Shown piece by piece: positions 14,376 to 19,087 of a stretch of DNA of 19,087 nucleotides. Both the position numbers and the translations under genes were made by a program. Positions within the stretch are counted from its first letter, which is position 1, and every line of letters begins with the position of its first letter. The notes under the pieces were generated by a model. That model made no database searches, was not told the origin of the DNA, and saw nothing but the letters and a program-made list of their open reading frames with translations. Source of the DNA: Bacilli bacterium (GTDB lineage: Bacteria > Bacillota_I > Bacilli_A > RFN20 > CAG-826); assembly GCA_024693415.1 (NCBI GenBank), contig JAILKX010000082.1, positions 1 to 19,087 of the forward strand, written 5' to 3'.

Positions 14376-15182
14376 TTGCTGAAAAAAGAATATGCGGGCG
14401 CGGATGCATGGCGCACGCAGAAGCGAATTGAAAGGATGCGGCGTTTTGGCGATAATCTTAGGGATATGTTCAAAAGCAAGATGTCGAGAATCTATATCCT
14501 GATTGAGGCCGTCCTTTTCGTGGCATTGGTCGCGATTCAGATCGCCACGGTCGCCAAAGGGCTTTACCTGACCGATAAGACCTCTGGATTATGGAATTAC
14601 ATGGGGGCGATCAAGGTGACGCTGACATCGGTATCCCTCCTATTCGTTCTCATTACATTTATCGGCAACAGGCGCAAGAAAAAATCTTTCTTAGATACTT
14701 TGCTAATATATTTCGTCCTCACGGTGACCGCCGACGTGTTCTTCTCCTTTTCAAGCGCTCCTTGGCCCGCCCACCTCTGCTTCGCCCTCACCTACTACCT
14801 CTTCATCTTCATCCGAAGGGGGAAATGGTTTGAGCCCTTCATCCCGCTTGCGATCGGGGCAGCCGCGTTCTTCGTCCTCCACTTCGCGCTCAAGATGGAA
14901 TTCGTTCTGGCGCTGCTCGATTCGCTCCTTGGGGCGGCCCTAGCCTATAACTGCGCCTGCTGCTATATCAATTACGTCAAGACCAAAGACAGGTTCTACC
15001 TGCGGTTCGCGATAGCCATCACCTTCATCTTCTTCGGCGACCTCTCGATCGTCCTGACCTCCAAGGTCCGTAATCCGATGGCCCTCAATAACGCCTTCAC
15101 TTTGGCGAATTGGCCGCTATACGTCTCGGGCAACATCGGGATCGTGACCCATTACATGATGCTGAAAGAAGCGTCCGATTAA
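14376..15182 (+). CDS. YhhN-like (TMEM86/lysoplasmalogenase-type) integral membrane protein
   Basis: Up to 268 residues with eight hydrophobic segments (about 38-60, 76-96, 106-126, 132-147, 153-170, 174-198, 208-228, 241-262). Acidic motifs inside helices, TVTADVFFSF (Asp120) and FIFFGDLSIVL (Asp222), placed 100 residues apart, resemble the paired Asp motifs of the YhhN family. That family includes animal lysoplasmalogenase; the bacterial function is unsettled, and the assignment here is by topology and motif only. The start is uncertain. The open frame begins with a TTG at 14376 without a ribosome site; ATGs at 14436 and 14466 have purine runs that sit too close, and one at 14481 precedes the first helix. 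It diverges from the GGDEF gene, which may mean shared control. It ends in a terminator whose loop contains the stop codon. Confidence 0.6.
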   Translation: MLKKEYAGADAWRTQKRIERMRRFGDNLRDMFKSKMSRIYILIEAVLFVALVAIQIATVAKGLYLTDKTSGLWNYMGAIKVTLTSVSLLFVLITFIGNRRKKKSFLDTLLIYFVLTVTADVFFSFSSAPWPAHLCFALTYYLFIFIRRGKWFEPFIPLAIGAAAFFVLHFALKMEFVLALLDSLLGAALAYNCACCYINYVKTKDRFYLRFAIAITFIFFGDLSIVLTSKVRNPMALNNAFTLANWPLYVSGNIGIVTHYMMLKEASD

Positions 15183-15198
15183 GGGCGCTTCTTTTTTT
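15166..15198 (+). terminator. Rho-independent terminator overlapping the end of the YhhN-like gene
   Basis: AAGAAGCGTCC (15166-15176) pairs with GGGCGCTTCTT (15183-15193), 11 bp with one G-T wobble, followed by a run of seven T. The TAA stop (15180-15182) lies in the 6-nt loop, so the hairpin includes the last four sense codons. Confidence 0.9.
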
Positions 15199-15200
15199 GG

Positions 15201-15224
15201 ATAATGCCGATCAGGCGTTATTTT
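15201..15224 (+). terminator. Second hairpin in tandem after the YhhN-like gene
   Basis: ATAATGCC (15201-15208) pairs with GGCGTTAT (15214-15221), 8 bp including one T-G, around GATCA, then TTT. It may be a back-up terminator. On the minus strand it lies downstream of lysC but lacks a U tract there. Confidence 0.5.
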
Positions 15225-15277
15225 CGCGTGGTTTGCGGCGGTCACCCCGCAGACTGTGTCTCGGGCGACGCCCGGGG

Positions 15278-16585
15278 CTATCTTACCAAGGCGCTGTAGA
15301 TGGCGGAGATGGCGCGCTCGAAGTCGATATTGGACACGCCGACGATGATGCTTAATTCCTGGGAGGCTTGGGCGATGACCTTGATGTTGATCTTGTTCTC
15401 CCCGAAGATCGAGAAGAGCTTGGCGGACATGCCGGGTTTGGTGGCCATGTTGCGGCCGACTACCGCGATGAGGGCGATGTCGCTTTCGACGATGACGTCC
15501 TCCACCTCTTCCAATTTCTTGGCTTCGGCGACGATCTCATAGAGGTGCTTATGGTATTTCTCGTGGTCGACGATGAGGGAGAAGGTGTCGATCGAGGAGG
15601 GCATGTGCTCGACTTCCACGTTATAGCGAGCGAAGATCTCGAGGACCTTTTGGATGGCGCTTGTCTTGGAAAGGCGCGACTTCTTGATGACCGTGATGGA
15701 GCTGTAGTTGCGCCTTCCGGTGATGCCGGTGATGATCTGGCCTTTGTCTTTGGGGCTCGCGGTGATGATCGTGCCTTCGTCCTCGGGGCGGTTGGTGTTG
15801 CGGACGTGGATTGGGATATCGAGCTCCTGGACGGGGAAGATCGTGTCCTCGTGGAGGACGTTGGCCCCCATGTAGGAAAGTTCCCTAAGCTCAGCGTAGG
15901 AGATCTCCTTGATCTGCTTGGGGTGAGCGACGATCTTGGGGTCGGTCACGAAGAAGCCCGATACGTCGGTCCAGTTCTCGTATTCGTCGGCGTGGAGGGC
16001 TTGGGCCAGCAAGGAGCCGGTGACGTCGCTTCCGCCGCGGGAGAAGAGGTGATATGCCCCGTCGGGGTAAACCCCATAGAAGCCGGGGACGACGAGCCTT
16101 AGGTTCTCCTCGTAGGCTAGGGAGAGCTTCTCCTTGATTCTCTCGGCGTCTGGGGTGCCGTCGTAACGGAAGAAGATGGCGTCGGAGGCGTCTAGGAAGG
16201 GGTAGCCAAGGTATGCGGACATGATCTTGGCGCTTAGGTATTCGCCGCGGGAGACGAGGTAATTCTGGTCGATTCCTTTCTGCAGGAGCGACTCGATCTT
16301 GGATAGTTCCTCCTCCATGTTCGCGTCGATGCCGAGGCTCTTCTCGATCTCGAGGTAGCGCGACTTCACGGCGTCGAAGATGGAGTTGGCCTCCATCCCA
16401 TATTTCAAGTGGGCGTAGCAAAGGTAGAGGAGGTCGGTGATCTTGTGGTCGCCTTCGCTCCGCTTGCCGGCCGCGCTTACGACGATGACGCGGCGGGCGT
16501 CATCGCCTTCGATGATGGCTTTGACTTTCTTGTACTGGCCCTCATCCGCGAGGGATGAGCCGCCGAATTTCACTACTTTCAGCAT
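15278..16585 (-). CDS. lysC: Aspartate kinase, monofunctional, with C-terminal ACT domains
   Basis: 435 residues from the ATG at 16585 (MLKVVKFGGSSLADEG), preceded by GGTGGA; a longer open frame to 16660 lies inside asd and is rejected. KFGGSS at the N-terminus binds ATP, and SRGGSDVTGSLLAQAL is the conserved amino-acid-kinase segment. Two ACT domains follow from about residue 300 (SSITVIKKSRLSKTSAIQKV and IALIAVVGRNMATKPGMSAK), normally the site of lysine or threonine feedback. It phosphorylates aspartate, the first step towards lysine, methionine and threonine. There is no sign of an internal start for a separate beta subunit that I can defend, and no fusion to Hom. It overlaps the end of asd by 7 bp and is the last gene of the cluster. 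Symbol thrD/yclM would be equally apt. Confidence 0.95.
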   Translation of the reverse strand: MLKVVKFGGSSLADEGQYKKVKAIIEGDDARRVIVVSAAGKRSEGDHKITDLLYLCYAHLKYGMEANSIFDAVKSRYLEIEKSLGIDANMEEELSKIESLLQKGIDQNYLVSRGEYLSAKIMSAYLGYPFLDASDAIFFRYDGTPDAERIKEKLSLAYEENLRLVVPGFYGVYPDGAYHLFSRGGSDVTGSLLAQALHADEYENWTDVSGFFVTDPKIVAHPKQIKEISYAELRELSYMGANVLHEDTIFPVQELDIPIHVRNTNRPEDEGTIITASPKDKGQIITGITGRRNYSSITVIKKSRLSKTSAIQKVLEIFARYNVEVEHMPSSIDTFSLIVDHEKYHKHLYEIVAEAKKLEEVEDVIVESDIALIAVVGRNMATKPGMSAKLFSIFGENKINIKVIAQASQELSIIVGVSNIDFERAISAIYSALVR

Positions 16586-17589
16586 TGTTGTTCCACCCAT
16601 TTGATCGCGATCTCGACCGCGTTGGTCGCCGCGCCTTTCCTTACTTGGTCCCCTGAGCACCAGAGGGCGATGCCGTTATCGAAAGCGATGTCCTTGCGGA
16701 TCCTGCCGACGTAGACGAGGTCCTGGTCGCTTGTGAGCAGTGGCATGGGGTACATGTTTTTGGTTGGGTCATCATAGAGCTTTAGCCCAGGATAAGAGGC
16801 GATGGCGTTCCTGATGTCTACGATCTCCAAGGGCTTCTCGGTGATGAGGGTGACGCTGATGGAGTGGCTGCGCATCACGGGGACCCTGACGCAGGTGCAG
16901 CTCACCTTGAGACTAGGGGCGTGCATGATCTTCCGGCCCTCGTTTTGCATCTTCATCTCTTCAGTCGTATAGCCATCCTCGTTGAAGGAGCCGATATGGG
17001 GGATGAGGTTCGAGGCGATCTGATATTGGAATACATTAGGCGTGATCGTCTCTTTGCTGATGGAGGCCTTCATCTGCTCCTCGAGCTCTAGCGGGCCTTT
17101 GGCCCCGGCGCCTGAGACCGCTTGGTAGGTCGAGGCGACCATCGCCTTGATCGGCGAGAGCTTGTGGATCGGGTAGACCGCAAGCAAGGTGATGATGGTC
17201 GAGCAATTGGGGTTAGAGATGATGCCATGATGCTTTTTGATGTCATCTGGGTTGATCTCGGGGACCACGAGGGGGACGTTTGGGTCCATGCGGAAGGCGC
17301 TTGAATTATCGATGAACAAGGCCCCGGCCCCCACGATGTCCTTGGCGAATTCCTTGGCGATGGCGTTGGCGGAAGCGCCTAGGACGATGTCTAGGCCCTT
17401 GAAGGAATCGTGAGTCGCTTCCTGCACCTCGTATTCCTTGCCCTTGAAGGTCATTTTTTTGCCTACGCTATGGCTGGAGGCGAGCAAAAGGAGGCGGCCG
17501 ATCGGGAAATCCCTCTCTTCGAGGACCTTCAGCATCTCGCGGCCCACCGCCCCGGTGGCGCCTAAGATGGCGACGTTATACTTCTTCAT
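16579..17589 (-). CDS. asd: Aspartate-semialdehyde dehydrogenase
   Basis: 336 residues. The NADP-binding loop is AILGATGAVG (7-16). The catalytic cysteine is Cys129 in ISNPNCSTI and the catalytic His is His242 in RVPVMRSHSISV, where Arg replaces the more common glycine two residues before the His. It reduces aspartyl phosphate to aspartate semialdehyde, the branch point to lysine and homoserine. The ATG at 17589 follows GGAGG at 7 nt; a GTG at 17595 is in frame but too close to that site. The start lies 2 bp after the hom stop and the end overlaps lysC, so the three genes are translationally coupled. Length is normal for the family. Confidence 0.95.
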   Translation of the reverse strand: MKKYNVAILGATGAVGREMLKVLEERDFPIGRLLLLASSHSVGKKMTFKGKEYEVQEATHDSFKGLDIVLGASANAIAKEFAKDIVGAGALFIDNSSAFRMDPNVPLVVPEINPDDIKKHHGIISNPNCSTIITLLAVYPIHKLSPIKAMVASTYQAVSGAGAKGPLELEEQMKASISKETITPNVFQYQIASNLIPHIGSFNEDGYTTEEMKMQNEGRKIMHAPSLKVSCTCVRVPVMRSHSISVTLITEKPLEIVDIRNAIASYPGLKLYDDPTKNMYPMPLLTSDQDLVYVGRIRKDIAFDNGIALWCSGDQVRKGAATNAVEIAIKWVEQQC

Positions 17590-17591
17590 GG

Positions 17592-18599
17592 TCACTCCTC
17601 CAAGCTTTCGATGGACGGGGATAGCTCCAAGCCGCGGATATCGAATCGATTCGCGTTATGGTAGCTATCGAAGGCCATGTTGTTGATGATGCAATAGAGG
17701 TCCCCCACCACCGCGCTTGCGGTCGGCAGGCTTCCCGCCCCTTTGCCGATGAAGGTCAGATCATCGTTAGGATAGGTCTTGAGCAGGATGGCGTTGAACT
17801 CGTTGCTCACCCCGGCGAAGGGGTGGGTTTGCTTTAGGTAATACGGGGCGACGCCTAGGCGGATTTCATTGCCCTCTTTGACCGCTTGGCAGATGAATTT
17901 GACGGTCAATCCGCTCTTTTTGGCGTAGTCGATGCTTTCTTGCGTGACGGTATTCATCGCGATGTGCGACACCTTTTCGATCGGGACGTAGGTGTCCCAG
18001 GAGAGATCGGCGAGGATCGCGATCTTCCTGACCATGTCGAGGCCCTCTAAGTCGGCGGAGGGATTGGCTTCGGCGAATCCGAGCTTCTGGGCCGTTTTCA
18101 ATGCCTCATTGAAGGGCATGCCCTCGAACACCTTGGTCAAGATGAAGTTGGTCGTGCCGTTAAGGATGCCGTATATCCCGCGGATCTCGGAGGTCTTGAC
18201 GATCTCCATGAGCGGCTTGATGATCGGGATGCCGCCGCCGACGGAGGCCTCGAAGAGGAACCTCACGCCGTTATCTAGGGCAAGGCGGGTGAGCTCATCG
18301 ATCTTGACGGCCACCACTTCCTTGTTCGCGGTCACGACGCTTTTACGGCTTTCCAAACATTTCCTGATGCAGGAATAGGCGAAATCGAAGCCGCCTAGCA
18401 CCTCGACGACGATCTCGACGCTTGGGTCGTTCAGGATGGTGCCAAGGTCATCGGTGAAGAGGCTTTCATAGCGCTTGTCGAACCTTTCCTTGCGGTCGAA
18501 AACGTAGGCCACGTCGAACTCTTTCTTGGTTCTGGCGATCTCAAAGACGCCGCGTCCGATCGTCCCGTATCCCAATATCGCGATTCTATGTGCCATCAT
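17592..18599 (-). CDS. hom: Homoserine dehydrogenase, short form lacking the ACT domain
   Basis: 335 residues. The NAD(P)-binding motif is AILGYGTIGRG (7-17); the catalytic domain shows VVTANKEVVA, EASVGGGIPII, GILNGTTNFIL and ADLEGLDMVRKIAILA with the catalytic Lys. The protein ends shortly after the TASAVVGDLY segment, so the C-terminal ACT domain of the usual 410-430-residue enzyme is missing. It makes homoserine from aspartate semialdehyde. The preceding gene encodes a free ACT protein and overlaps by 4 bp (ATGA). Two adjacent ATG codons (18599 and 18596) are possible; the second has better spacing from AGGAG. It is followed after 2 bp by asd. Loss of the domain could mean relief from threonine feedback or regulation in trans. 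Confidence 0.95.
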   Translation of the reverse strand: MMAHRIAILGYGTIGRGVFEIARTKKEFDVAYVFDRKERFDKRYESLFTDDLGTILNDPSVEIVVEVLGGFDFAYSCIRKCLESRKSVVTANKEVVAVKIDELTRLALDNGVRFLFEASVGGGIPIIKPLMEIVKTSEIRGIYGILNGTTNFILTKVFEGMPFNEALKTAQKLGFAEANPSADLEGLDMVRKIAILADLSWDTYVPIEKVSHIAMNTVTQESIDYAKKSGLTVKFICQAVKEGNEIRLGVAPYYLKQTHPFAGVSNEFNAILLKTYPNDDLTFIGKGAGSLPTASAVVGDLYCIINNMAFDSYHNANRFDIRGLELSPSIESLEE

Positions 18600-19030
18600 T
18601 CCACTCCTATAATATCCACTTTCTTGACGCCTTCGATTCCGCTGAAGGCCTTCGATAAAGCCTCGCGGCTATACTCGACGTCCCCGAGGTCGATCGTCAG
18701 CGCGATGTAGGCTAATCCGCCTAGCGGGGTGTCCTGGTTGATCGAGATGACGTTGGCCCCGAGCTCGCTCACCTTGCCAAGGATCCCGGAGAGGATGCCT
18801 TTTCTATCGACCGTCTTGAGGGTCAATATCGCCCGGCTCCCCTGGTCCTTGCGCACGCGGAACACATAATCCTTATATTTATAGAAGGAGCTGCGGCTGA
18901 TGCCCATCCTCTTGCAGGCTTCGGAGACGCTGACGTTGCCGTCCTTGATCATCTCCCTGACCTCGATGATGGCTTCGAATTGCGGCGGCAATATCGACTT
19001 ATGGACGATCAGGAATTCGCTGTTATCCAT
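18596..19030 (-). CDS. HTH + ACT domain regulatory protein (UPF0735/PheB-like)
   Basis: 144 residues with two parts. Residues about 18-56 are helical and contain a helix-turn-helix-like segment (VSEACKRMGISRSSFYKY). Residues about 66-143 are an ACT domain: RAILTLKTVDRKGILSGILGK at its start and GLAYIALTIDLGD in its middle strand, the typical amino-acid-binding fold. The whole matches the UPF0735/PheB family, often found next to hom or pheA in Firmicutes. It could sense threonine or another amino acid and either bind the short Hom protein or control transcription; neither is shown. ATG at 19030 has AAGGAAG at about 9 nt. Its stop overlaps the hom start, and its start overlaps the stop of a gene entering from the right. 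Confidence 0.88.
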   Translation of the reverse strand: MDNSEFLIVHKSILPPQFEAIIEVREMIKDGNVSVSEACKRMGISRSSFYKYKDYVFRVRKDQGSRAILTLKTVDRKGILSGILGKVSELGANVISINQDTPLGGLAYIALTIDLGDVEYSREALSKAFSGIEGVKKVDIIGVE

Positions 19031-19087
19031 CGATTTCGCTTCCTTTCCGGTTCACGCGAACCTCTTTGACCTCCCACTCCTTCGGCA
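19023..19087 (-). CDS. C-terminal end of an unidentified upstream gene
   Basis: One minus-strand frame is open from the right edge to a TAA at 19025-19023. It reads PKEWEVKEVRVNRKGSEIDG. The other two frames give low-complexity Arg-rich readings or an early stop. The ending overlaps the ACT gene start by 8 bp, a spacing like the rest of this cluster. Only 20 whole codons are visible, too few to name it; Obg-ACT order is common in Firmicutes but nothing here proves that. Confidence 0.5.
   Translation of the reverse strand, partial: PKEWEVKEVRVNRKGSEIDG

Noticed and set aside
1..19087. Reassigned TGA (Mycoplasma-type code)
   Set aside because: TGA ends several well-bounded genes (131-688, 1442-2374, asd, hom, ACT) and tryptophan is encoded by TGG throughout.

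Overview
The window reads as ordinary chromosome of a Gram-positive, probably anaerobic or fermentative bacterium of the Bacillota (Firmicutes). Supporting signs are strong AGGAGG-type ribosome sites, a lipobox substrate-binding protein, a CcpA-type cre site, factor-independent terminators, a compact ACT-hom-asd-lysC cluster and a diguanylate cyclase with an extracellular sensor. TGA is a genuine stop, so this is not a Mycoplasma-type code. The ABC transporter layout (lipoprotein, fused two-domain permease, enlarged MalK-like ATPase) recalls Mollicutes and their relatives. A lineage near Erysipelotrichia or Mollicutes is a guess only. No phage, IS, CRISPR or rRNA/tRNA was seen.

Layout, left to right. 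Positions 1-688 (minus) hold two half-size chromate transporter genes overlapping by 4 bp; the second runs off the left edge. Positions 841-2374 hold a TetR-family regulator diverging from a membrane-anchored alpha/beta hydrolase, with TGTTCC/GGAACA repeats between them. Positions 2503-3285 (plus) encode a six-helix voltage-gated-type potassium channel. Positions 3417-6560 (minus) hold three single genes: a membrane-anchored endonuclease/exonuclease/phosphatase-fold enzyme, an orphan GltD-like Fe-S flavoprotein and a Tyr/lipid phosphatase. The phosphatase has a good promoter that would give a leaderless message.

Positions 6791-11727 (minus) form an ABC importer operon: lipoprotein, stable intercistronic hairpin, fused permease of the Fe(III)/polyamine type, and an ATPase with about 120 extra residues between Q-loop and signature. 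A perfect-consensus cre site overlaps its promoter, and a strong terminator follows. About 600 bp without a convincing gene come next, with an AT-rich upstream block and a 16-bp palindrome. Positions 12438-15182 hold a transmembrane GGDEF diguanylate cyclase diverging from a YhhN-like membrane protein.

Positions 15278-19087 (minus) hold aspartate-family amino-acid genes with overlapping or nearly touching ends: the last codons of an unidentified gene, an HTH+ACT protein, an ACT-less homoserine dehydrogenase, aspartate-semialdehyde dehydrogenase and aspartate kinase. Together these convert aspartate to homoserine. The free-standing ACT protein probably supplies the allosteric or regulatory function missing from Hom.

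I found no clearly new multi-gene defence or mobile system. The most unusual items are the ATPase insertion, the cysteine-rich binding protein, the carbon-type control of an Fe(III)-like transporter, the leaderless phosphatase message and the separation of the ACT domain from Hom.
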